The translations under genes were made by a program, and so were the position numbers. A stretch of 31,904 bases of DNA from CAZKDV01 sp964551645 (GTDB lineage Bacteria > Bacteroidota > Bacteroidia > Bacteroidales > DTU049): contig CAZKDV010000017.1 of assembly GCA_964551645.1 (NCBI GenBank), positions 1 through 31,904 of the forward strand, read 5' to 3'. Below are positions 8,131-16,284 of the stretch, piece by piece; position 1 is the stretch's first letter, and each line of letters opens with the position of its first letter. The notes beneath the pieces were generated by a model that saw nothing but the letters and a program-made list of their open reading frames with translations, did no database searches and was not told the DNA's origin.

Positions 8131-9528
8131 TTAAAATTCTGCATTATTAGGAGTTCTTGGAAATGGAATAACATCTCTAATATTTAACATCCCAGATACA
8201 AATAACACTAATCGTTCAAATCCTAATCCAAAGCCACTATGAGGAACAGAGCCAAATTTTCTTGTTTCGAGATACCACCACACATCTTCAGGAGCAATAT
8301 TACATTCCGCTATTCTTTGAAGCAAAACTTCATAATTTTCTTCTCTTTGGCTTCCTCCGATAATTTCACCAATACGAGGGAATAAGACATCCATTGCTCT
8401 GACAGTTTTACCGTCATCATTCATTTTCATGTAAAAAGCTTTGATTTCTTTAGGATATCCAGTAATAATAACCGGTTTTTTGAAATGTTGTTCAACCAAA
8501 TATCTTTCATGTTCTGATTGTAAATCACATCCCCACGAAACAAGATATTCAAATTTTTTCCCTGATGCAAGTAAAATATCAACAGCTTCGGTATATGTTA
8601 TTCTTTTATAATCTGTTTCTACAGTATGTTGTAATCGCTCTATAAGTTCATTATCATACATTTTTTGAAGAAATTCTATGTCATGTCGGCAATTGTCTAA
8701 GGTGTATTTAACTACATATTTTAAAAATTCTTCAGCTAAATCCATATCATCATTGATGTCATAAAATGCCATTTCGGGTTCTATCATCCAGAACTCGGCA
8801 AGATGTCTCGGTGTGTTTGAATTTTCAGCTCTGAATGTTGGTCCAAATGTATAAACCTGCGACAAAGCTAATGCTCCAAGTTCGGCTTCAAGCTGCCCCG
8901 AAACAGTAAGATTTGTTTCTTTCCCGAAAAAATCTTCGGAATAATTAATAGTTCCGTCTTCATTTCTCGGAGGATTGTCAATATCAAGTGTGGTTACTCT
9001 AAACATTGCACCTGCCCCTTCTGCATCTGAGCTTGTAATGATAGGGGTGTGCATATAATAAAACCCTTTTTCATTAAAAAACTTATGTATTGCAAAAGAT
9101 AAATGGTGTCTAATTCTTAATACTGCACCAAAAGTATTTGTGCGTGGTCGTAAATGAGCAATTTCGCGTAAAAATTCAAGTGTATGTCCTTTTTTCTGTA
9201 AAGGGTATGAATCGGTAGGACATGTGCCAATTATCTCTACCTTTGAAGCATGAATTTCAACATTTTGACCTTTGCCGGGCGATTTAACTACCGTGCCTTG
9301 AACGGCAATTGATGCTCCAGTTGTAATTTGTTTAATTATGTATTCGTCAAATTTATCATTGTCTATAACTATTTGCAGACTATGAATAATTGTTCCGTCA
9401 TTAAGTGCAACAAAAGTTACAGCTTTATTATCTCGTTTTGAGCGCACCCAACCTTTAACATCAACTGATTTGTTAATCAGCTTGTTAGTGTCAATATCGA
9501 AAAAGTTTTTTATGAAAAATTGGTTCAT
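8131..9528 (-). CDS. asnS: Asparaginyl-tRNA synthetase
   Basis: AsnRS attaches asparagine to tRNA-Asn in two steps through asparaginyl-AMP. The 465-residue protein has an N-terminal OB-fold anticodon-binding domain (about 20-105, from DVKGWVRSKRDNKAVTFVALN). The class II core begins with HLRPRTNTFGAVLRIR. Motif 2 is FRAE (232-235) with HLAEFWMIEPE (242-252), and motif 3 is GFGLGFERL (432-440). The AEFWMIEPEMAF and RDVIPFPRTPNNAEF stretches favour AsnRS over the related AspRS. It lies 24 bases after the baeRF gene and 34 bases before rpoN in one transcription direction. Confidence 0.96.
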   Translation of the reverse strand: MNQFFIKNFFDIDTNKLINKSVDVKGWVRSKRDNKAVTFVALNDGTIIHSLQIVIDNDKFDEYIIKQITTGASIAVQGTVVKSPGKGQNVEIHASKVEIIGTCPTDSYPLQKKGHTLEFLREIAHLRPRTNTFGAVLRIRHHLSFAIHKFFNEKGFYYMHTPIITSSDAEGAGAMFRVTTLDIDNPPRNEDGTINYSEDFFGKETNLTVSGQLEAELGALALSQVYTFGPTFRAENSNTPRHLAEFWMIEPEMAFYDINDDMDLAEEFLKYVVKYTLDNCRHDIEFLQKMYDNELIERLQHTVETDYKRITYTEAVDILLASGKKFEYLVSWGCDLQSEHERYLVEQHFKKPVIITGYPKEIKAFYMKMNDDGKTVRAMDVLFPRIGEIIGGSQREENYEVLLQRIAECNIAPEDVWWYLETRKFGSVPHSGFGLGFERLVLFVSGMLNIRDVIPFPRTPNNAEF

Positions 9529-9552
9529 ATAATTAAAAAGCTATGTTTATGA

Positions 9553-10620
9553 TTAATATCTTAAAGTTAAAGCAATATTATTGAATTTGTCTAATTCGTT
9601 ATTTTCAACAAACACGACATCGCCACCATTAGCCATGTTAAATTCAATAATTTCATCAACAATGTCATCAATAACAAGAGTATCATCTTTTTCAATTTTT
9701 GAAATAAGTTCAACTTTGCCATCAATAATTTTTGCCGCTTGAAAGAAATCTTTTTTGACAAAGAGTGTTTTTCCTTTGCCTTTTTGCACTGCTTCCCAAA
9801 TCTCAGTGTAGTCAGATAGCACTCTGTTTTCAGAAACAGCTATGTTTAGTTCTTTAATTCGTTCAGTATTTCTTAATTTAGTGAGGTGCATAACTATTTC
9901 CCAAGCATCAGGAATAATTTGATGAGCAGGTTCATTATCTCTATTGCGATTTATGTGTCCAATTATTAGATTTTTTTTGCCAGCAACTTTAATATAATGG
10001 TCAAAGTTTCTTGTTTCGGTTGCTAAAAGTACTGGAAGTGGATGTTCTTTTATTGTTTCTAACAATATTTTATCAACTCTATTAAAAAACTCTTCAATTA
10101 AAACATCTTGTCCTTTTGCTGTGGAAAGTTTATGTTTATCTGTTGTATAGATAGTATTTGTCAAAGAGAAGTTTGTAGTATTTTCGTTTACTACATTTGC
10201 GCTATGTGCCTCAATTAATCTAGCTTTTTGTCTGCTCAAAACAAGTACATAGTAATTAGATTCTTGGTGCATTGCTCTAATGATATCCCTTGTGGCAAAA
10301 GTATTATCTATAACAACTCTGTTTTCAACTTTGATAGGTAATCTTGTGAAGTCAGCAAAATCATTATTGACATAGATAACTAAACTTTCAAGATTGAAAT
10401 TATGATTGATACTACTAACTAATTGATTAAGTTTTTCGATAATCTTTTTTGCAAATTGTTTCTCATAGCCTGCATTTAGTCTTTCTTCGGCTTCTTTCAC
10501 TAAGTTCTTAAGTAATATTGGGTCTTGCTGATTTTCAGGCTTTGTTCTATGCGTATCCATAATTATTGACACACATGGGTCTGCGTAAATGTTTTTAGCT
10601 TTTTTTAATAATGGATTCAT
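9553..10620 (-). CDS. Bacterial eRF1-like (baeRF family) protein
   Basis: This 355-residue protein resembles the baeRF families, bacterial relatives of archaeo-eukaryotic release factor eRF1 that have been proposed to act in ribosome rescue or translation quality control. The N-terminus has the family hallmark of a short strand, then THR, then QDPILLKNLVKEAEERL. The centre has YYVLVLSRQKARL, the usual second strand set. The C-terminus ends in GGDVVFVENNEL followed by ALTLRY, the typical close of the eRF1 domain 3 fold. I see no GGQ peptidyl-hydrolysis motif, so it may bind ribosomes without releasing peptide. It opens a tight cluster with asnS and rpoN. The function is inferred, not shown. 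Confidence 0.75.
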   Translation of the reverse strand: MNPLLKKAKNIYADPCVSIIMDTHRTKPENQQDPILLKNLVKEAEERLNAGYEKQFAKKIIEKLNQLVSSINHNFNLESLVIYVNNDFADFTRLPIKVENRVVIDNTFATRDIIRAMHQESNYYVLVLSRQKARLIEAHSANVVNENTTNFSLTNTIYTTDKHKLSTAKGQDVLIEEFFNRVDKILLETIKEHPLPVLLATETRNFDHYIKVAGKKNLIIGHINRNRDNEPAHQIIPDAWEIVMHLTKLRNTERIKELNIAVSENRVLSDYTEIWEAVQKGKGKTLFVKKDFFQAAKIIDGKVELISKIEKDDTLVIDDIVDEIIEFNMANGGDVVFVENNELDKFNNIALTLRY

Positions 10621-10646
10621 ATATATTTGATTGATAAGTTGTTAAG

Positions 10647-10668
10647 TTAATCAAACTGTTTTGATTAA
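10647..10668. repeat. 22-bp perfect palindrome in the baeRF leader
   Basis: TTAATCAAA (10647-10655) and TTTGATTAA (10660-10668) are exact inverted copies with a four-base spacer. The palindrome lies between the promoter-like -7 motif (10680-10687) and the baeRF ATG at 10620, so it would be in the untranslated leader. It could be a repressor operator or an RNA hairpin. No T-run follows it on the minus strand, so a terminator for the upstream ligase gene is less likely. Confidence 0.5.
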
Positions 10669-10679
10669 AATATGAATTG

Positions 10680-10713
10680 CAAATATACTGCTTTTTTTAA
10701 GAAATAAACACAA
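10680..10713 (-). promoter_or_regulatory. Promoter of the baeRF-asnS-rpoN cluster
   Basis: Read on the minus strand, TATATTTG (10680-10687) matches TAnnTTTG, and TTG (10711-10713) stands 23 bases upstream, at the wide end of the accepted spacing. Transcription would start near 10673, giving a leader of about 50 bases that contains the palindrome at 10647-10668. Confidence 0.42.
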
Positions 10714-10719
10714 GGTTTT

Positions 10720-11982
10720 TTAGTGTAAACTGATGGTTTCTTTAGTTTCTTTGACTTTATTTATAGTTTCAATATAAAGTAGAATAATAAAGTAGCTAAA
10801 AAAAACTACTCCGGATTGAGTTTCTAACATGGATTCAAATAAAAAATTTATGCCTGTTAAGAGAAAAAAACTAGGCAAAATGAATGATCGATTTTTTATG
10901 CTATTTATTATTCCCCAAGCAAAAAGTATTAAGATGATAATTAATCCCAAGATACCGACAGTTACCCATGTTTGAAGAAATTGGTTATGAGCGTCTAATC
11001 TTTTTTCGTATGCAAATTGAAAATTGTTTTTTTTATGACTTTCGGTAATTTCATCTTTTGCATCTCCAATTCCAACTCCGGTAAGCGGATGCTCTTTAAT
11101 GACTTGCCAAGCTCCCGACCAAGTTACTGTTCGTGAACTATTGTCTTTACTTGTATCTTTTTGGAAAATACTTGAAATAAAGTAATAAGAAGATGAGATT
11201 CTTTTATAGCTATGACTAGATAAGTTGATTAATATTAAACTAAAAATAAGAGAAAAACCTAAAATTATGACACTTAATTTATATTGTTTTTTTACAAGGA
11301 GTGCTATAATAAAAGCAATAAAAGTGAGAAAAAGAGTAAGAATTCCAGCTCTTGACATCAATAGCCATGAAATAATAATCAAAAAAGGAACAAAACTTAA
11401 AACTTTTAACCCGGATATTTTTTTTATGAAAAACAATATAAGTAATATAATTATAGCAAAATTCACATACATAGAAAAATATGAAGTGTGATGGAAAATT
11501 GATAAATATTTGTAAAGAAAAGAAGTGTAAAAATCATTTGTTTGAATATATTTGAATACTCCGTTAGTAAAACATATTACACTAGATACAATTGTTCCAT
11601 ACACAAACGACAAGAGAATTTTCGTGATATTTGCATTTGTCAATAGTCTGATTTGTAATAAAAAGATTATTGGAAATGCAAGTAAACTTAGTTTGATTTC
11701 GAGATTGAAAAAAGCCTCCGAAATATTTTCAGAATAAAAGACACTTAAGGCATATAATAAATATAATATGGGCAATAAAAAAATATAAAATCTTTGTGAT
11801 TTTGTAGTTAAAGATTTAATATCTCTAATTGCTGCAGAAAAGTTAGATAGCAAATTAATTAAAACAAATATTGCAAGCAATATAAACAAAATAGGAATTG
11901 CCTTTTTGTGTAAAGGAATTGCAAATGCAATAATATAGTTAAGAATTAATATAATTCGCTCTAAATAACTTTTGTTATTCAT
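10720..11982 (-). CDS. O-antigen ligase/polymerase family membrane protein
   Basis: A 420-residue inner-membrane protein with about ten or more hydrophobic segments, of the Wzy/WaaL (PF04932) type. These proteins either polymerise O-antigen units or attach O-antigen or other glycans to lipid A or protein. The signature region is GAWQVIKEHPLTGVGIGD followed by the periplasmic stretch ending in DAHNQFLQTWVTVGILGL, with the conserved His-Asn of the active loop. Ligase and polymerase cannot be separated by motif. No other glycan gene is nearby, so it is an orphan, which fits a ligase rather than a cluster-encoded polymerase. In Bacteroidota such ligases may also act on T9SS substrates, but that link is inference. 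Confidence 0.8.
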   Translation of the reverse strand: MNNKSYLERIILILNYIIAFAIPLHKKAIPILFILLAIFVLINLLSNFSAAIRDIKSLTTKSQRFYIFLLPILYLLYALSVFYSENISEAFFNLEIKLSLLAFPIIFLLQIRLLTNANITKILLSFVYGTIVSSVICFTNGVFKYIQTNDFYTSFLYKYLSIFHHTSYFSMYVNFAIIILLILFFIKKISGLKVLSFVPFLIIISWLLMSRAGILTLFLTFIAFIIALLVKKQYKLSVIILGFSLIFSLILINLSSHSYKRISSSYYFISSIFQKDTSKDNSSRTVTWSGAWQVIKEHPLTGVGIGDAKDEITESHKKNNFQFAYEKRLDAHNQFLQTWVTVGILGLIIILILFAWGIINSIKNRSFILPSFFLLTGINFLFESMLETQSGVVFFSYFIILLYIETINKVKETKETISLH

Positions 11983-12062
11983 ATATTGGGATTAATGTAT
12001 TGTAGAATAACAAAAACTTACCCTTTTAATAAGGTGAAAAATAGTAATACTTTTATATTAGT

Positions 12063-12608
12063 TTAAGAAACTTTTTGTATTAGTTTCTTTCCTACTTGAA
12101 TTGCATTCATGTTTTCAGGGATAAGTCCGTGATGTCTGGTAGGTAATGATTTCTCAAGACCCATCTTTAGATAATCATCTCCAACAATAGGTTTAATTTG
12201 GAGATATCCTCCTAGAACCATCATGTTGAAAACTTTGCGTAAATTGAGTTTTGCTGCTTCTTGTGCAGCATCAATTCTATATACAGTTATGTCTGTTCTT
12301 TCGGGATGTCTTGTAATACCGTTTCCGTCGTATATAAGAACTCCCCCTGGCTTAACTGTTTTTTCAAATTTGTCAAGTGATTGTTGGTTTAATATAATAG
12401 CTGTATCGAATGTTGAAACTACTGGAGAGCTTATTCTATTGTTGCTAATAATCACGGTAACATTAGCAGTACCTCCACGCATTTCTGGTCCGTAAGATGG
12501 CATCCAGCTTACTTCTTTGTTTTCCATTATACCACTATATGCTAATATTTTTCCCATTGAGAGAACACCTTGTCCTCCAAATCCTGCAATAATTAATTCT
12601 TCTGTCAT
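12063..12608 (-). CDS. 2-oxoacid:ferredoxin oxidoreductase, gamma subunit
   Basis: This is the gamma subunit of a CoA-dependent 2-oxoacid:ferredoxin oxidoreductase (KorC/VorA-like naming varies). The 181-residue protein begins with IIAGFGGQGV, where GFGGQGV (9-15) is the family signature. It is followed by SWMPSYGPEMRGGTANVTVIIS and SSPVVSTFDTAIILNQ, as expected for the CoA-binding domain III. It is the last gene of the delta-alpha-beta-gamma set, 25 bases after the beta subunit. Downstream, at 12017-12040, there is only a poor hairpin (CCTT/AAGG stem followed by a short T-run on the minus strand) that might act as a terminator. Confidence 0.92.
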   Translation of the reverse strand: MTEELIIAGFGGQGVLSMGKILAYSGIMENKEVSWMPSYGPEMRGGTANVTVIISNNRISSPVVSTFDTAIILNQQSLDKFEKTVKPGGVLIYDGNGITRHPERTDITVYRIDAAQEAAKLNLRKVFNMMVLGGYLQIKPIVGDDYLKMGLEKSLPTRHHGLIPENMNAIQVGKKLIQKVS

Positions 12609-12633
12609 GCTTATGATTTTTTTAAGTTAAGGT

Positions 12634-13410
12634 TTATTTATTTACTAATTCTCCGTTGACTTTAATATCGCCAAGTGGATAGAAAGGGAACATATTTTCT
12701 TCCATCCATATATTTGAGTCTCTTGGGGTCATTTTCCAACCAGAATTACAGTTTGAAACGATTTCAACAAATGATACTCCTTTTTTTAATTTCTGATTTT
12801 CAAAAGCCATTTTTATTGCTTTTTTTGCTCTTCTTACATTTGCAGGTTTATGAACTGACTGTCTTGTAACAAAGTATGTTCCGGGGAGCATTGCAATTAA
12901 CTCAGTAATTTTTAATGGATTACCCATCATTTCTGTTTCTCTTCCGTAAGGAGAGGTTGATGAACGCATACCGGGTAATGTTGTCGGAGCCATTTGTCCT
13001 CCTGTCATGCCATAAATTCCATTATTTATAAAAACTATGGTAATATTTTCTCCTCTGTTGCAGGCATGTATTGTTTCTGCTGTTCCAATTGCAGCCAAAT
13101 CGCCATCACCTTGATAAGTGAAAACATATTTTTCGGGCATTAATCGTTTTATTGCAGTTGCAAGGGCAGGTGCTCTTCCGTGTGCTGCTTGTTGCATGTC
13201 AATATTTAAAAATTCATAGGCTAAAACAGAACAACCAACGGGTGCTACACCTATTGTTTCGGATTGTGCATTGAGTTCTTCAATAACTTCCATCACTATT
13301 CTATGTGAAGTTCCATGTCCGCAACCCGGACAATATGACAAAGTTTTATCTGTAAGTAAACTGGTTTTTTTGTATACTAGGTTTTCAGGGCTAATTATGT
13401 CGTTATTCAT
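12634..13410 (-). CDS. 2-oxoacid:ferredoxin oxidoreductase, beta (TPP) subunit
   Basis: The 258-residue beta subunit binds thiamine pyrophosphate and carries out decarboxylation of the 2-oxoacid. YCPGCGHG near residue 27 is the conserved family opening. The TPP/Mg motif runs from GDGD (101-104) through NN (129-130) to GMTGGQ (134-139), followed by the APTTLPG stretch. It has no ferredoxin domain of its own; the cluster supplies a separate ferredoxin subunit. It starts three bases after the alpha subunit stop, so the two are translationally close. KorB and VorC-like names both fit; substrate preference cannot be read from this subunit. Confidence 0.93.
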   Translation of the reverse strand: MNNDIISPENLVYKKTSLLTDKTLSYCPGCGHGTSHRIVMEVIEELNAQSETIGVAPVGCSVLAYEFLNIDMQQAAHGRAPALATAIKRLMPEKYVFTYQGDGDLAAIGTAETIHACNRGENITIVFINNGIYGMTGGQMAPTTLPGMRSSTSPYGRETEMMGNPLKITELIAMLPGTYFVTRQSVHKPANVRRAKKAIKMAFENQKLKKGVSFVEIVSNCNSGWKMTPRDSNIWMEENMFPFYPLGDIKVNGELVNK

Positions 13411-13413
13411 GTC

Positions 13414-14496
13414 TTATCCTCCAATAATTAAGGTTTCTAATGCATTTAATACTTCTTCTGGGCTGTGAATAATTCCGCCAACTCGTCCAAAATGTTCAAT
13501 TTTTTGAGAATCGCCAACAGCAAGACGAACATCTTCAATCATTTGACCAAGGCTCATTTCAACTGATAAAATTCCCTTAGTTTGTTTGCTTAATTCTTTC
13601 AATTCCTTACTAGGAAATGGGAATAGTGTGATTGGTCTTAGTAATCCAATTTTCAATCCCTTTTCACGACCTAAATCTATAGCTTTTTGACAAATTCGAG
13701 CACTTGAGCCATAAGCTACAAAAATATATTCAGCATCATCGCATTGGATATATTCACATCTAACTTCATTCTTTTCAATTGCTTCGTATTTCGCTTTTAG
13801 TTTTTGAACATGTTTTTCTTGAATTTCAGAAATAAGATTTAATGAAGTAATAATATTTCTTTCTCTGTCTGGAGTTTTCCCAGTTGTTGCCCATGGACAA
13901 TTTTTCTTAATTTCTTCACTTGTCCATCTTGGGATATGGTCAAATAGTTCTACTTTTTCCATCATTTGTCCAATCAATCCGTCTGAAAGCATAATAACGG
14001 GTGTGCGATATTTGAATGCAAGTTCAAAACTGAGCTTTACAAAGTCAGACATTTCTTGCACCGATGCTGGAGCAAGAACGATTGTTTTATAATCACCGTG
14101 TCCGCCACCTTTAACTGTTTGAAAGTAGTCGCTTTGTGCAGGTTGTATAGTTCCTAAACCTGGACCTCCTCGAACAACATTTACAACAAGACAAGGTAAT
14201 TCAGCGCCTGCCATATATGAAATTCCTTCAGTCATCAAACTGATACCAGGACTTGATGATGAGGTAAATACTTTTTTTCCACATGAAGCTCCGCCGTATA
14301 ACATATTGATTGAAGCTGTTTCACTTTCAGCTTGTAGTATAACCATTCCAGTTGTTTCGTATGGTTTTTCTGTCATGAGATATTCTAATACCTCTGATTG
14401 TGGTGTAATAGGATATCCAAAATATCCGTCCACACCTGCGCGTATTGCTGCTTCAGCAATAGCCTCGTTTCCTTTCATTAACTTTAATTCTCCCAT
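13414..14496 (-). CDS. vorB: 2-oxoacid:ferredoxin oxidoreductase, alpha subunit (VorB-like)
   Basis: The 360-residue alpha subunit forms the other half of the active site. It begins KLMKGNEAIAEAAIRAGVDG followed by FGYPITPQSE, the conserved pyrimidine-binding region. GGASCGKKVFTSSSSPGISLMTEGISY and NVVRGGPGLGTIQPAQSDY are hallmark stretches of this subunit. The length and opening fit the group usually annotated 3-methyl-2-oxobutanoate dehydrogenase subunit VorB, which suggests branched-chain 2-oxoacids from valine, leucine or isoleucine. 2-Oxoglutarate or other 2-oxoacids remain possible. It sits between the ferredoxin gene (30-base gap) and the beta subunit (3-base gap). The first Met is used; a second (MKGNEAIAEA) is six codons in. 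Confidence 0.85.
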   Translation of the reverse strand: MGELKLMKGNEAIAEAAIRAGVDGYFGYPITPQSEVLEYLMTEKPYETTGMVILQAESETASINMLYGGASCGKKVFTSSSSPGISLMTEGISYMAGAELPCLVVNVVRGGPGLGTIQPAQSDYFQTVKGGGHGDYKTIVLAPASVQEMSDFVKLSFELAFKYRTPVIMLSDGLIGQMMEKVELFDHIPRWTSEEIKKNCPWATTGKTPDRERNIITSLNLISEIQEKHVQKLKAKYEAIEKNEVRCEYIQCDDAEYIFVAYGSSARICQKAIDLGREKGLKIGLLRPITLFPFPSKELKELSKQTKGILSVEMSLGQMIEDVRLAVGDSQKIEHFGRVGGIIHSPEEVLNALETLIIGG

Positions 14497-14526
14497 TATG
14501 AGTAGTTTTGTGATGAATAAATAGTA

Positions 14527-14751
14527 TTAATCAATTCTTTTTCTGTAAACGGTAATTACTCCGTCAGGACAAACAACTGCACAATTGGTACATCCAATAC
14601 ATAAATCGTTTCCCATTTCTGCATAGTTATATCCTTTCCTATTGACATTATCTGATAGTTGTATAACACTATTTGGACATGCAGGAATACAAACTCCACA
14701 TCCTTTACATTCTTGAATGTCAATTACAATTTTGCCTTTTACTTTAGCCAT
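14527..14751 (-). CDS. 2-oxoacid oxidoreductase delta subunit, 2[4Fe-4S] ferredoxin
   Basis: A 74-residue bacterial ferredoxin with two complete cluster motifs: cysteines 15, 18, 21 and 25 (CKGCGVCIPACP) and 51, 54, 57 and 61 (CIGCTNCAVVCP). It carries electrons from the TPP site of the oxidoreductase to free ferredoxin. It is the first subunit gene of the set and precedes the alpha subunit by 30 bases. The 72 bases between it and the aminotransferase stop show no convincing promoter motif, so read-through from the aminotransferase is likely. Confidence 0.93.
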   Translation of the reverse strand: MAKVKGKIVIDIQECKGCGVCIPACPNSVIQLSDNVNRKGYNYAEMGNDLCIGCTNCAVVCPDGVITVYRKRID

Positions 14752-14823
14752 AATTATTTAGTTTATAGTAGTAATAAAAATTCTAGGTTGCTAAGTTAGA
14801 TGTTTTTTTTTAGTTACAAAATA

Positions 14824-16146
14824 TTAAATTGGAAAATCTTTATTGAACTGTTTTAAACGAATTTCCAAATCGGGAAATTGTTCTCTTTGAACAAGTGAAA
14901 CACAAGCACGCAAGCCTTCTGTTCTTTCGCTGCCGGTTATATCAAGCGTTATGGCACTGATACCATAATATAGTAAGTTTTCAACCAATTCATTGCCATT
15001 CATTCCTGGATATGCAATAGTGAAATAAAATCCGTCTGCAAGAGGCTTGTCAATATCTTTGTCATAAACAATAAAAAAACCATTGTCTGTAAATAGTTTT
15101 TTCATGATTTTAGCTTTTTCAGCATATTCTTTTGTTTCGTAGATGAAGTTATGAACATCATTATTGACAGCTTCTAAAACTGCGGCTAAACCTCTTTGTG
15201 CCGAATGAGATGTGCCGGCAGATATTGAATAAACTGCACCAAATAACATGGCATAGCCAAATTTTGTTGTTCTAAATCTTGTTTGCAAACCGTCAAAGTC
15301 TCTTTCAAAAAGTTTATTCGAAATCACCATCATTCCACATCTTTGACCTGCATAACTGAATACTTTTGAACTTGATATGAATAAAATGTAGTTGTCATAA
15401 TAGTTTGCTATACTTGGTTGATATGGTGGTACTCCGGGTTTTGAAATGTCAGTCCTAAAATCCATTCCGAAATACGCCAAATCTTCTAAAACAATAACAT
15501 CATATTTTTTTGCAAGTTTTGCAATTATCTGTAATTCCTGCTCTGTAAAACAAATCCATGCAGGATTATTGGGATTAGAATATAGTATGCTATGTATATT
15601 GCCTTTTTTTAGATATGATTCTAATTTGTCGTATAGTTTTTCTCCTCGATAATTATACACATCAAAGGATTCAAATTTTTTGCCAAGTGTTCTTAATTGA
15701 GCTTTATGCTGTGGAAATCCTGGGTCGAGAAACAATACAGAATCTCTGTTTGCAAAACATTCGTCCAATAATATAAAACTTGCAAAACTTCCCATTGTTG
15801 AACCAACTGTTGGAAAACAAGATTGCTCGGATACATCTATTCCAATGAAGTTCTTAACAAATAAACTGATTTGCTTCTTCAATGGCTTAATTCCTTGTAT
15901 ATCTGGATAAATTGCAGCAACTCCATCTTCAAGTGCTTCAATTTCTGCCTTAACGGCAATTTCTGAAGCAGGTAAGCCCGGAATGCCCATTTCCATTCTT
16001 ATATACCTGATGTTTGCTTCTGCTTCAATTTCATCTATTAGCTTTTTAACTTCTCGAATACTAGCCTTTCCAATAACTGGAATATTGCTTGCTTTTATTT
16101 TGCGAGATACAATTTCATGAGGAATAGGTGTGTTCTTTGGCTTCAT
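14824..16146 (-). CDS. PLP-dependent aminotransferase, class I/II
   Basis: A fold type I aminotransferase. It would transfer an amino group between an amino acid and a 2-oxoacid in the cytoplasm. I take ATG 16146 as the start (440 residues); the open frame continues to a TTG at 16182, but those residues look non-coding. Landmarks are NPNNP (191-195), Asp222 in LEDLAYFG (pairs with the PLP ring nitrogen), Lys261 in SSSKVFSYAGQRCG (Schiff base) and a C-terminal Arg in GLRACVS (carboxylate binding). It lies 72 bases upstream of the ferredoxin-alpha-beta-gamma oxidoreductase genes on the same strand. This suggests that it feeds 2-oxoacids to that enzyme. The amino acid substrate is not evident. 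Confidence 0.88.
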   Translation of the reverse strand: MKPKNTPIPHEIVSRKIKASNIPVIGKASIREVKKLIDEIEAEANIRYIRMEMGIPGLPASEIAVKAEIEALEDGVAAIYPDIQGIKPLKKQISLFVKNFIGIDVSEQSCFPTVGSTMGSFASFILLDECFANRDSVLFLDPGFPQHKAQLRTLGKKFESFDVYNYRGEKLYDKLESYLKKGNIHSILYSNPNNPAWICFTEQELQIIAKLAKKYDVIVLEDLAYFGMDFRTDISKPGVPPYQPSIANYYDNYILFISSSKVFSYAGQRCGMMVISNKLFERDFDGLQTRFRTTKFGYAMLFGAVYSISAGTSHSAQRGLAAVLEAVNNDVHNFIYETKEYAEKAKIMKKLFTDNGFFIVYDKDIDKPLADGFYFTIAYPGMNGNELVENLLYYGISAITLDITGSERTEGLRACVSLVQREQFPDLEIRLKQFNKDFPI

Positions 16147-16159
16147 AAAACTTTTTTTA

Positions 16160-16191
16160 CAAAGTAAATTAATTTTATTCAAATGAGCAAA
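16160..16191 (-). promoter_or_regulatory. Candidate promoter of the aminotransferase-oxidoreductase cluster
   Basis: On the minus strand TTTG (16188-16191) is followed after 20 bases by TTACTTTG (16160-16167), one mismatch from TAnnTTTG. The start of transcription would lie only a few bases before the ATG at 16146, so the leader would be very short. Confidence 0.28.
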
Positions 16192-16284
16192 ACCAAAATT
16201 TAAAATCTAATTTGTAGAATCAGTTGAAAAACGATATTAAACACTCTTGTTACTATATTTTATCGAAAAAGCTAAATATAACTT

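Noticed and set aside
12017..12040. Hairpin between the gamma subunit and the ligase gene as a terminator
   Set aside because: The stem is only four base pairs with a short T-run, too weak to list as a feature. It is mentioned under the gamma subunit only.
16147..16182. TTG-started extension of the aminotransferase
   Set aside because: The extra 12 residues overlap the promoter-like sequence, and ATG 16146 gives a normal N-terminus.
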